A DNA stretch of 5,165 nt from 2-02-FULL-62-17 sp046153355 (GCA_046153355.1 JBJXEY010000491.1:1-5165), one strand, 5' to 3'; shown: positions 1 to 5,165, numbered from the stretch's first letter. Notes: generated from the sequence alone by a model not told the origin. Made by a program: numbers and translations.

Positions 1-512
1 CTGGCAATGTTGGATAGATACAGCGCCTCCTCCACGGCGGTGTTGCCACCACCTATCACTGCTACAGGTTGCTTTTTATAAAAAAATCCATCACACGTGG
101 CGCACGCCGAGACGCCTTTACCCATGAATTTTTTCTCCGAGTCGATGCCAAGATATCGCGCCGATGCGCCGGTGGCGACAATCAACGCATCGCAAGTGTA
201 GGTGGTGGAATCGCCCTCCAAGCGCAACGGGCGCTCGCCAAGATGGGCAGAAACAATTTGATCGAAAACAATTTCAGTCTCGAATCTTTCCGCGTGTTTT
301 TGAAATCGCTCCATCAATTCCGGGCCCTGTACCCCTAGGGCATCGGCGGGCCAGTTATCTACGTCCGTGGTGATCATGAGTTGCCCGCCTGGCGCCAGTC
401 CCGTCAATAGGACCGGGCTCAAATTGGCCCGCGCGGCATAAACAGCGGCGGTATAACCGGCGGGGCCGGAACCTAAAATCAATAATTTGCAATGTTTGGA
501 ATTTTTTGACAT
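1..512 (-). CDS. trxB: Thioredoxin reductase TrxB, N-terminal 170 residues (runs off left edge)
   Basis: This cytoplasmic FAD-dependent enzyme uses NADPH to reduce thioredoxin. Reading leftwards from the ATG at 512-510, the product begins MSKNSKHCKLLILGSGPAG. The FAD-binding GxGxxG is at residues 14-19, followed by YTAAVYAARA. GGQL and TTDVDNWPAD follow, then ATGA in the region around residue 115. The redox-active CATC has Cys137 and Cys140, and the NADPH-binding GGGNTAVEEA starts at residue 154. Members are about 315-325 residues, so roughly half of the gene, including the C-terminal FAD-binding segment, lies beyond position 1. The ATG was chosen because it gives the usual family N-terminus; no good Shine-Dalgarno precedes it. 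An in-frame GTG lies 14 codons upstream (554-552) but would add residues the family lacks. The gene is divergent from the TPS pair and is probably an unrelated housekeeping neighbour. Identification is very secure. Confidence 0.97.
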   Translation of the reverse strand, partial: MSKNSKHCKLLILGSGPAGYTAAVYAARANLSPVLLTGLAPGGQLMITTDVDNWPADALGVQGPELMERFQKHAERFETEIVFDQIVSAHLGERPLRLEGDSTTYTCDALIVATGASARYLGIDSEKKFMGKGVSACATCDGFFYKKQPVAVIGGGNTAVEEALYLSNIA

Positions 513-610
513 GGGAAAGGTAATCAGATGACAATGGCTGGTCGCGAAGAGCACGCATTCTAGTGGTTCTTGCGGTACCGGGAAATCTTCATCTCAAATC
601 ACCAGTTAAA

Positions 611-616
611 ATTATA
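611..616 (-). promoter_or_regulatory. Candidate -10 box for trxB
   Basis: On the minus strand this reads TATAAT, a perfect sigma70 -10 hexamer, about 100 nt upstream of the trxB start codon. The stretch where a -35 would fall (about 634-639, reading CAAACC) matches poorly, and there is no TG extension. In an AT-rich stretch the hexamer may be chance. Transcription would start near 604 and give a leader of about 90 nt. Confidence 0.3.
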
Positions 617-621
617 AGTAT

Positions 622-650
622 CTGATTTCAATTGGTTTGGCTGTTACAGT
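622..650 (+). promoter_or_regulatory. Weak candidate promoter for tpsB
   Basis: TACAGT at 645-650 matches four of six bases of TATAAT and is preceded by TGT at 642-644, giving an extended -10. CTGATT at 622-627 lies 17 bp upstream and matches only three of six -35 bases. The predicted start, near 657, falls in the palindrome at 656-675. This is the best rightward candidate seen between the two divergent genes, but it is weak. Confidence 0.25.
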
Positions 651-655
651 TGGGT

Positions 656-686
656 TTTGATCGCGCGCGGTCAAACTTTTTGATCG
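656..686 (+). promoter_or_regulatory. Operator-like palindrome plus repeated half-site upstream of tpsB
   Basis: TTTGATC (656-662), GCGCGC (663-668) and GGTCAAA (669-675) form a 20-bp palindrome with a single non-Watson-Crick pair (T opposite G). The left flank TTTTGATCG (655-663) recurs exactly at 678-686, 23 bp downstream and four bases before the first possible tpsB ATG. A palindrome with an extra direct half-site next to a start codon is typical of a repressor-binding region. I do not recognise the regulator. The element could also form a short RNA hairpin if transcribed. Confidence 0.4.
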
Positions 687-689
687 TAA

Positions 690-2396
690 ATGGTTGCACC
701 GGGCATTTTGTCAAACGTGAAAAAACATTTGTTTTCGATGCTCGCCAATCCGTTGGGTAGTATGCGGTTGGCATGTGTTCTATTAGCCGCGCTCACAGGG
801 GCTGCGGCAATGGCGCAAACGCCCGCGCAAGCCCCTGGTCAAGCCCCCAGTGCCGCGGCGCCTGAGCCCAAATTCGATATTCGCAGTTTCATCGTTGAGG
901 GCGCGACCCTGCTTCCCAAGGAGGATATCGAGGCGGCCGTCAGGCCGTTCACCGGTAATGGCAAGGATTTTGCTGACGTGCAACGTGCGCTCGAAGCCCT
1001 CGAACGCGCCTACACCGATAAAGGTTATAGCGCCGTACAGGTGATCCTGCCCGAACAGGAATTGGACAAAGGAGAAGTCCGTTTCAAGATTGTCGAGGCG
1101 CGAATCGCAAGACTCGTCATTGAAGGCAGCAAATTCTTCGACGAAGAAAACATCGCCAGAAGCCTTACCTCACTGCGTTCAGGTGAACCGCCGAACATTC
1201 ACAGAATTGCCGACAATCTGCGCGTCGCCAATGAGAATCCCGCCAAGCAAACCACGGTACTGCTGCGTGGCGGCAGCGAGGAAGGACAGGTCGACGCCGT
1301 GGTACGCGTCACCGACGAAAGGCCCACCAAATACAGCGTGACCATGGACAACACCGGCACGCAGCAAACCGGTTTGTATCGACTGGGATTCGGCTATCAG
1401 AACTCCAATGTGTGGAACCGCGACCACGTGTTTTCGATGCAGTATGTAACATCGCCCAGCGACAACGATCATCCTGCCAGCACCATCCCGCATCCCAATC
1501 GCAACGTGTTTATCCTTGGGGCTTCATATCGTGTGCCGCTATACAGTTTTGGCGACTCCCTGGATGTAAGCGTGGGGTACTCCAATGTCAATTCGGGCTT
1601 GATCCAGAACCTATTTAACGTCAGCGGCAGCGGCAGCATTTTTGGTCTGCGTTACAACGCCAATTTGCGTAAATGGGGTGAAATCGAGCAGCGCTTGGCG
1701 TTTGGGCTGGATTGGCGTGGCTATCGCAACCGGGTAACCGTCGCTGGCGCCGCATTGGTGCCCGACGTCACTGTGCATCCGATCAGCGTGACCTATTACG
1801 GCGTGTATCGCACCGGCGCCAGCGAGACCTCCTTCAACGCAGGCGTTTTTCGTAATTTGCCCGGTGGCAACGACGGACATTCGCAGGCATTCGAGGCCGC
1901 ACGCGCCGGTGGAGAGGCCAATTATTTTGTGGCCCGCTACGGCATCAATCACCTTCAGGCATTCGCCAACGAGTGGCAAATGCGCCTGGGTTTCAATGGG
2001 CAGTTGACGCGTGATCGACTGGTATCGGGCGAACAATTCGGCATTGGCGGTGCTGACTCGGTACGCGGCTTCCTCGAACGCGAAGTAGTTAGCGACAACG
2101 GCTATCGCGGTACTGTGGAATTCTATACGCCCGATTATGCGTCCAAGATACCCTTCTTGCCGGGTGGTTCGAGACTGCGCTCACTGTTTTTCTACGACTT
2201 TGGTTTGGTGCAGCGCTACCGCCCGTTGCTAGGCGAGCAATTTCAATCGGCGATAGCAAGCTATGGCATTGGATTGAGATTTTCGCGCGGCAATAATTTG
2301 AGCATGCGTTTCGACTACGGGGTAGTGGCCGATGCGGGTGGAACGCAAGGGCGATTTGAAAATCGCGCTCATGCAACGTTCTCCTACGTATTTTGA
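690..2396 (+). CDS. TpsB outer-membrane transporter of two-partner secretion (ShlB/FhaC family)
   Basis: This protein sits in the outer membrane and exports the partner TpsA. An N-terminal signal peptide starting at Met25 (MRLACVLLAALTGAAAMA) would be cleaved before Gln43. A short Pro/Ala-rich linker (about 44-61) leads into POTRA 1 (about 62-139, with FDIRSFIVEGATLL) and POTRA 2 (about 142-213, ending VVRVTDERP). The 16-strand barrel opens with the DNTGTQQTGLYRLGFGY signature. The conserved loop-6 motif VRGF is at 458-461 (GGADSVRGF), and the chain ends in SYVF, a C-terminal Phe typical of BAM substrates. At 568 codons it has normal family length (FhaC is about 580). The start is uncertain: TAA lies directly before the ATG at 690, no clear Shine-Dalgarno is present, and the GTG at 717 or ATGs at 738 and 762 would all keep the signal peptide. 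TpsA follows 491 nt downstream, so tpsA may have its own promoter. Confidence 0.95.
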   Translation: MVAPGILSNVKKHLFSMLANPLGSMRLACVLLAALTGAAAMAQTPAQAPGQAPSAAAPEPKFDIRSFIVEGATLLPKEDIEAAVRPFTGNGKDFADVQRALEALERAYTDKGYSAVQVILPEQELDKGEVRFKIVEARIARLVIEGSKFFDEENIARSLTSLRSGEPPNIHRIADNLRVANENPAKQTTVLLRGGSEEGQVDAVVRVTDERPTKYSVTMDNTGTQQTGLYRLGFGYQNSNVWNRDHVFSMQYVTSPSDNDHPASTIPHPNRNVFILGASYRVPLYSFGDSLDVSVGYSNVNSGLIQNLFNVSGSGSIFGLRYNANLRKWGEIEQRLAFGLDWRGYRNRVTVAGAALVPDVTVHPISVTYYGVYRTGASETSFNAGVFRNLPGGNDGHSQAFEAARAGGEANYFVARYGINHLQAFANEWQMRLGFNGQLTRDRLVSGEQFGIGGADSVRGFLEREVVSDNGYRGTVEFYTPDYASKIPFLPGGSRLRSLFFYDFGLVQRYRPLLGEQFQSAIASYGIGLRFSRGNNLSMRFDYGVVADAGGTQGRFENRAHATFSYVF

Positions 2397-2469
2397 ACCC
2401 CGACGCGCGGTCTCCGAACTGCGCCCCGGTAAGTACGCAACGCCTTCTGCTGTGAAAATTTCCTAGAGA

Positions 2470-2509
2470 GCCGCCCGCCGATGGCGGCAGCGTCGTCGGC
2501 TAACGCCGA
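2470..2509 (+). terminator. Two adjacent small stem-loops after tpsB, possible 3' end
   Basis: GCCGCC (2470-2475) pairs with GGCGGC (2483-2488) around a 7-nt loop, and an alternative CCGCC/GGCGG pairing leaves a 3-nt loop. Then TCGGC (2496-2500) pairs with GCCGA (2505-2509) around TAAC. No T-run follows either stem, so this is not a standard intrinsic terminator. It could protect the tpsB mRNA 3' end, mark a factor-dependent end, or mean nothing. Confidence 0.25.
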
Positions 2510-2520
2510 GCTAAGTCATT

Positions 2521-2539
2521 GAAATATAAAAAGTATTTC
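2521..2539 (+). repeat. AT-rich inverted repeat
   Basis: GAAATA (2521-2526) and TATTTC (2534-2539) are exact inverted copies separated by TAAAAAG. It lies in the upstream part of the tpsA control region and could be a binding site for a dimeric regulator. A 6-bp AT-rich repeat arises easily by chance. Confidence 0.3.
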
Positions 2540-2587
2540 TTGACGATTTCTGTTGGAACTTTGAAGCGGAAATATCCCTTCCTTTGC

Positions 2588-2601
2588 GTGACATCCGTCA
2601 C
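2588..2601 (+). promoter_or_regulatory. CRP/Vfr-like binding site candidate upstream of tpsA
   Basis: The 14-mer GTGACATCCGTCAC is a perfect GTGA-N6-TCAC palindrome, the core of the CRP consensus TGTGA-N6-TCACA; only the outermost T and A are absent. Its centre (2594.5) lies just upstream of the -35-like box at 2606-2611 and about 46 bp before the expected transcription start, near the class II activator position. The GTGAC/GTCAC arms are 5 bp. Activation by a CRP-family protein is inferred. Confidence 0.35.
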
Positions 2602-2605
2602 TTAC

Positions 2606-2634
2606 ATGACAATCCTGTGCCTGTACCCTATATG
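2606..2634 (+). promoter_or_regulatory. Candidate sigma70 promoter for tpsA
   Basis: ATGACA (2606-2611) matches five of six bases of TTGACA. After a 17-bp spacer, TATATG (2629-2634) matches four of six bases of TATAAT. The start would fall near 2641 and produce a leader of about 247 nt before the tpsA ATG. It is the best-spaced pair I found in the spacer and sits beside the CRP-like palindrome. Confidence 0.35.
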
Positions 2635-2647
2635 ACATTGGAATGCT

Positions 2648-2670
2648 AAGGGGCACGACTTCGCCCTTTT
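2648..2670 (+). terminator. Small hairpin with four T: possible attenuator in the tpsA leader
   Basis: AAGGGGC (2648-2654) pairs with GCCCTTT (2663-2669), a 7-bp stem with one G-U pair around an 8-nt loop, and the run of four T ends at 2670. It would lie at the very 5' end of a transcript starting near 2641. The short T-run makes it a weak intrinsic terminator at best. Attenuation is possible but unproven. Confidence 0.25.
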
Positions 2671-2834
2671 GCGGCCCGTCCGAACGAATTTCGCGAATTG
2701 TGGAACGCTCGGGATTTGAAAGTGTTTATTGCATTGGTGCAGAAGAGTTTTCCTTATGCCCTGTGCTAGCATGGATGCAAGCGTGCCAAAGGCGCGAACA
2801 AATGCGTAATTTGATCTGTAATCAGTAGTTTACT

Positions 2835-2875
2835 CATTGGTTGCGAAATTTTTTGCCGTCAAATTTCAACCAATG
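2835..2875 (+). promoter_or_regulatory. Long RNA stem-loop abutting the tpsA Shine-Dalgarno
   Basis: CATTGGTTGCGAAATTT (2835-2851) pairs with AAATTTCAACCAATG (2861-2875). All 15 bases of the right arm are paired, the left arm carries a two-base bulge, and the loop is TTTGCCGTC. The stem closes one base before TGGAGG, so it sits in the ribosome footprint upstream of the start codon. No T-run follows on either strand, so it is not an intrinsic terminator. Likely roles are translational control (thermosensor-like, protein-bound or mRNA-stabilising), or, as DNA, an operator. Confidence 0.6.
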
Positions 2876-2876
2876 T

Positions 2877-2881
2877 GGAGG
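2877..2881 (+). promoter_or_regulatory. Strong Shine-Dalgarno of tpsA
   Basis: GGAGG ends six bases before the ATG at 2888, which is near-ideal spacing. It fixes the tpsA start against the internal ATG at 2927, which has no Shine-Dalgarno. It lies immediately 3' of the long stem-loop and is not itself paired in that stem. Confidence 0.85.
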
Positions 2882-2887
2882 CGACAA

Positions 2888-5165
2888 ATGAGAGTTAAAA
2901 AACGACGTTCCGGCGTGCCAGATTTTATGCGTGGAAAAGTTCTGGCCTTCGCGGTGGCCTCATGCTTTGCGGGCGGCTCGATCGCCAACCCCAATGCGCC
3001 GACCGTCCTCTCAGGCAATGCCACCTTTCAGTCGCTTGGCAAAACGCTAAATATCACCAATACGCCCGGAGCCGTCATCCAGTGGAACGGCTTTTCGATC
3101 AACTCCGACGAAATCACCCGCTTCATTCAGCAGAACGCCTCCTCCTCGGTCCTCAATCGCGTCGTCGGCGGTGAAGCGTCGAACCTGCTGGGGCAATTGC
3201 TCTCCAATGGCAAAGTATTTCTCATCAACCCCAACGGCGTGTTCATCGGTGGCGGCGCCATTATCGATACCGCCGGGTTCGTGGCCTCGTCACTGCGCCT
3301 CTCCGATGCCGATTTTCTGTCCGGAAAATTCAAATTCGAAGAACAAATCGGCGCAGCAAAAATCGTCAATCAAGGCACCATCAATGCGAATGGCGGACCC
3401 GTTTATTTGGTCGCGCCCAATGTCGAGAACCACGGCGTCATCACCAGTCCTACCGGAGAAATTATTCTCGCCGCCGGCAAAAGCGTGGAATTGGTGCAGG
3501 CCGCCAATCCGAATCTGCGCGTTGAAATTACAGCGGGAGAATCAGAGGCCCTCAACGTAGGCAAGCTCGTTGCCTCATCCGGCCGCGTGGGAATTTTTGG
3601 CACTACCGTGCGCAATAGCGGGACGGTCAGTGCGAATGCCGCGAGTGTTGATGCGGCTACGGGAAAGATTGTTTTTCGAGCGAAGAAGGATGTGACGCTC
3701 GACGCTACCTCGGTTGTTACTGCAAATGGGGCGAAGGGTGGTGAGGTTACGGTTGTTGCTGGCGATAAGAATGCGGGTGGCACCTTACTTGCTGATGGCG
3801 TGGTTGAGGTTAAGGGCTCGGTTGCGAAGGGCGGCACTGTGCAGATGCTGGGTGATCGGGTGGGGTTGATCGGCAATGCGAAGGTTGATGCGAGCGGGGA
3901 TGCGGGTGGCGGGACGGTGTTGGTGGGGGGGGATTTTCAGGGGAAGAATGCGGAAGTTCAGAATGCGTTCCGAACGGTTGTTGACACAAATGCGATCATC
4001 AGCGCGAACGCTGGTAACTCTGGCGATGGCGGGAAGGTGATCATTTGGTCCGACCACACAACTCGCTACGCGGGCTCAATCACAGCGCGTGGTGGCGTCG
4101 GTAGTGGCAATGGGGGCTTTGCTGAAGTCTCTGGCAAAGAGTATTTAGCATTCAGTGGGCGTGCCGACTTGCGAGCGCCGCATGGACAGACTGGATCGTT
4201 GCTTCTGGATCCGACCAATATCCTCGTGGCAGCCGCGAGTGAAGCGGGAGTCACGATTACCCAGGTCGATCAATTCGGCGATGCGAACGTAGACAATGGA
4301 GGAGGTGGCGCGGATGCGACAACAAACACCATCGCCGCCGGTGCGATCGTCACTGCCCTCGACTCAGCAGCGGTCACGCTTCAGGCAACAAATGACATAG
4401 ATGTCAATTCGGCAATTGATGCCAGTGGCAATTCGGGAAACTTCGGTCTGACGATGCAGGCTGGAAACAACATAAATGTCGGCGCGGCTATTACAACCAA
4501 AAATGGAATTACCCTAAGCGCAAATGACTCTGGGGGAACGCCGACGGGAAATGGCCGGGTCAGCACTACGGCGGTTATAGATTCTGGAGTGGGTGCGGTG
4601 AGTTTGAACAATAACGGAAGTGCGACGGCACATTCGTTAGGGGCAAATGTGACTGGCGTTGGAATTACGATTACCGGTGCTGCCACGTTAACGGCGGCCG
4701 TGACTCTCAATTCAGGCTCGGGGGGCACGACCACAGGGGCGGTGAGTGGGGCACAGGCCTTGACGCTGCAGGGCTCGGGCACCGACTCGATTGCCTCGGT
4801 GAACGTGGCCTCGGTGAATGTGGATAAGACCGGGGGCGCTGCGACCTTCACAGGCAATGTGGTGACCTCGGGGAACTTTGATACGCAGAACGGGAATTTC
4901 GCGGTGTCGTTGAATGGTTCAGCGAATGCGGTTGGTGGGGCGGGGGCGTTCTTGAACGACAGCAACCTGACCATAGGCGCTAGCGGTGGCACGAGCTCGT
5001 TTGCGACGGGGCTGACGACCACGGGTGCGGCGGGCACCAACACGCTCAACGGGACGATCAATACGACCGACACGGCGATGACGCTGGGGGCGGTGACGCT
5101 GGGCAGCGCGGTGACGCTGAACACGAACGCGACGACCACGGCCGGGGACCTCAGCGTGGGCGCGG
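2888..5165 (+). CDS. TpsA exoprotein, filamentous-haemagglutinin-like adhesin, first 759 residues (runs off right edge)
   Basis: This is the secreted partner of the upstream TpsB. A basic N-terminus (MRVKKRRSG) and hydrophobic core end in GGSIA, with cleavage likely after Ala33; the long ESPR-type extension of some TpsA proteins is absent. The TPS (haemagglutination-activity) domain spans about 34-280 and contains QWNGFSINSDE, SSSVLNRVVGG and FLINPNGVFIGG (NPNG at 114-117). A Gly/Asp-rich stretch follows. Next comes the block common in large TpsA adhesins: IIW at 385-387, YAGSITARGG, GNGGFAEVSGK at 407-417 and GSLLLDPTNI at 436-445. From about 450 the chain is Thr/Ser/Asn/Gly/Val-rich, with imperfect beta-helix-type repeats. 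Mature residues contain no Cys, as expected for an exported adhesin. The frame is open throughout and the end lies beyond the window. Oddities are an internal G8 tract and a sharp codon-usage switch near residue 237. The ligand is unknown. Confidence 0.95.
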   Translation, partial: MRVKKRRSGVPDFMRGKVLAFAVASCFAGGSIANPNAPTVLSGNATFQSLGKTLNITNTPGAVIQWNGFSINSDEITRFIQQNASSSVLNRVVGGEASNLLGQLLSNGKVFLINPNGVFIGGGAIIDTAGFVASSLRLSDADFLSGKFKFEEQIGAAKIVNQGTINANGGPVYLVAPNVENHGVITSPTGEIILAAGKSVELVQAANPNLRVEITAGESEALNVGKLVASSGRVGIFGTTVRNSGTVSANAASVDAATGKIVFRAKKDVTLDATSVVTANGAKGGEVTVVAGDKNAGGTLLADGVVEVKGSVAKGGTVQMLGDRVGLIGNAKVDASGDAGGGTVLVGGDFQGKNAEVQNAFRTVVDTNAIISANAGNSGDGGKVIIWSDHTTRYAGSITARGGVGSGNGGFAEVSGKEYLAFSGRADLRAPHGQTGSLLLDPTNILVAAASEAGVTITQVDQFGDANVDNGGGGADATTNTIAAGAIVTALDSAAVTLQATNDIDVNSAIDASGNSGNFGLTMQAGNNINVGAAITTKNGITLSANDSGGTPTGNGRVSTTAVIDSGVGAVSLNNNGSATAHSLGANVTGVGITITGAATLTAAVTLNSGSGGTTTGAVSGAQALTLQGSGTDSIASVNVASVNVDKTGGAATFTGNVVTSGNFDTQNGNFAVSLNGSANAVGGAGAFLNDSNLTIGASGGTSSFATGLTTTGAAGTNTLNGTINTTDTAMTLGAVTLGSAVTLNTNATTTAGDLSVGA
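3925..3932 (+). repeat. Run of eight G inside tpsA (possible slippage site)
   Basis: The run ends the GTG codon for Val346, supplies GGG GGG for Gly347-Gly348, and gives the first base of GAT for Asp349. By hand translation, gain of one G brings TGA into frame at 3982-3984, giving a product of about 365 residues. Loss of one G brings in TGA at 4038-4040, giving about 383. Either change would leave signal peptide and TPS domain but remove the rest of the adhesin. As written, the gene is in the ON frame. Confidence 0.85.
4793..4822 (+). repeat. Tandem 15-bp duplication in tpsA
   Basis: Units 4793-4807 and 4808-4822 are identical at 14 of 15 bases (one C/T difference). Their frame yields ASVNV twice in succession. 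The unit length is a multiple of three, so copy-number change would keep the reading frame and only alter the length of the beta-helix. Confidence 0.85.
5090..5119 (+). repeat. Repeated 12-mer encoding AVTL in tpsA
   Basis: GCGGTGACGCTG occurs at 5090-5101 and exactly again at 5108-5119, an 18-bp period. The local protein reads AMTLGAVTLGSAVTL, three short beta-strand-like units. It is probably the start of a longer repetitive region continuing past the window edge. Confidence 0.7.

Larger units (their letters stand above)
2397..2887 (+). other. Long tpsB-tpsA intergenic region and tpsA leader
   Basis: This 491-nt spacer has no ORF I would call a protein gene. It holds small stem-loops after tpsB, an AT-rich inverted repeat, a CRP-like palindrome beside a sigma70-like promoter, a hairpin followed by four T, an eight-codon mini-ORF (2802-2828), and a long stem-loop just before the tpsA Shine-Dalgarno. 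The spacing is much longer than in tightly coupled tpsB-tpsA operons. This suggests that tpsA is controlled separately from its transporter, which is inference. Confidence 0.75.

Noticed and set aside
69..558. Plus- and minus-strand open frames overlapping the left-edge gene
   Set aside because: They are out of frame with trxB, whose conserved FAD, CxxC and NADPH motifs are unmistakable.
1611..2036. 141-codon minus-strand open frame
   Set aside because: It lies entirely within the well-supported tpsB barrel region on the opposite strand and has no family resemblance.
2730..2741. TGCATTGGTGCA as a possible NtrC site
   Set aside because: The right half GGTGCA fits, but the left half is at the wrong spacing for the 17-bp NtrC consensus, and no sigma54 -24/-12 pair is visible nearby.
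2764..2772. TGCTAGCAT as an extended -10 box closer to tpsA
   Set aside because: It matches TATAAT at four of six bases after a TG, but no -35-like sequence occurs 16-18 bp upstream. It is less convincing than the 2606-2634 pair, though it could be a second start.
2643..2828. 61-codon open frame in the tpsB-tpsA spacer
   Set aside because: It starts at the predicted transcription start with no Shine-Dalgarno and gives a product with no recognisable features. Only its last eight codons, with their own AAAGG, are kept as a speculative leader ORF.
2835..2875. Long stem-loop as an intrinsic terminator
   Set aside because: No T-run follows the stem on the plus strand or on the minus strand, and on the plus strand it is followed directly by the tpsA ribosome-binding site.
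3403..3876. 157-codon minus-strand open frame
   Set aside because: It is a shadow of the tpsA coding strand; low-complexity Ser/Thr/Pro product with no domain and no ribosome site.
4381..5139. 252-codon open frame on the minus strand, rich in Val, Pro and Ala
   Set aside because: It is antisense to the repetitive part of tpsA. The frame stays open because of the ACG/GCG/GTG-rich codon pattern of the real gene, and the product has no recognisable domain.
1..5165. CRISPR arrays, tRNA or rRNA genes, insertion sequences or attachment sites
   Set aside because: I saw no regularly spaced identical repeats, tRNA-like cloverleaf, rRNA sequence, transposase or terminal inverted repeats in the window.

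Overview
The window looks like chromosomal DNA of a Gram-negative proteobacterium, most likely a betaproteobacterium. This rests on an outer-membrane two-partner secretion (TPS) pair and on a thioredoxin reductase N-terminus of betaproteobacterial flavour (for example the VDNWPAD and GVQGPELM stretches). The taxon is an inference from recalled family resemblance, not from a search.

Layout. Positions 1-512 (minus strand) hold the N-terminal 170 residues of thioredoxin reductase TrxB, which runs off the left edge. Positions 513-689 are a divergent intergenic region with a -10-like box facing trxB, a weak promoter candidate facing right, and a 20-bp near-palindrome just upstream of the next gene. 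Positions 690-2396 (plus) encode a complete TpsB, an outer-membrane transporter of the ShlB/FhaC type. Positions 2397-2887 are a 491-nt spacer with no convincing protein gene but several signal-like elements: two small stem-loops after the tpsB stop, an AT-rich inverted repeat, a CRP-like GTGA-N6-TCAC palindrome next to a sigma70-like promoter, a short hairpin with four T, and a long stem-loop that ends one base before a strong Shine-Dalgarno sequence. Positions 2888-5165 (plus) encode the first 759 residues of the cognate TpsA exoprotein, a filamentous-haemagglutinin-like adhesin that runs off the right edge. Neither edge-truncated gene is interrupted within the window.

How the genes work together. 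TpsA carries a Sec signal peptide and a TPS domain with an NPNG motif. In the known pathway, the POTRA domains of TpsB in the periplasm recognise the TPS domain, and TpsB moves TpsA across the outer membrane, where it folds as a long beta-helix. trxB is a divergent housekeeping neighbour with no evident functional link.

The class of system is known. The most interesting parts are the tpsA leader (promoter with CRP-like site, possible attenuator hairpin, eight-codon mini-ORF, and a 15-bp stem abutting the Shine-Dalgarno), a run of eight G inside the tpsA coding sequence that could act as a slippage switch, and an abrupt codon-usage change at the end of the TPS domain that suggests a mosaic gene. 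All regulatory readings are inferences from sequence alone.
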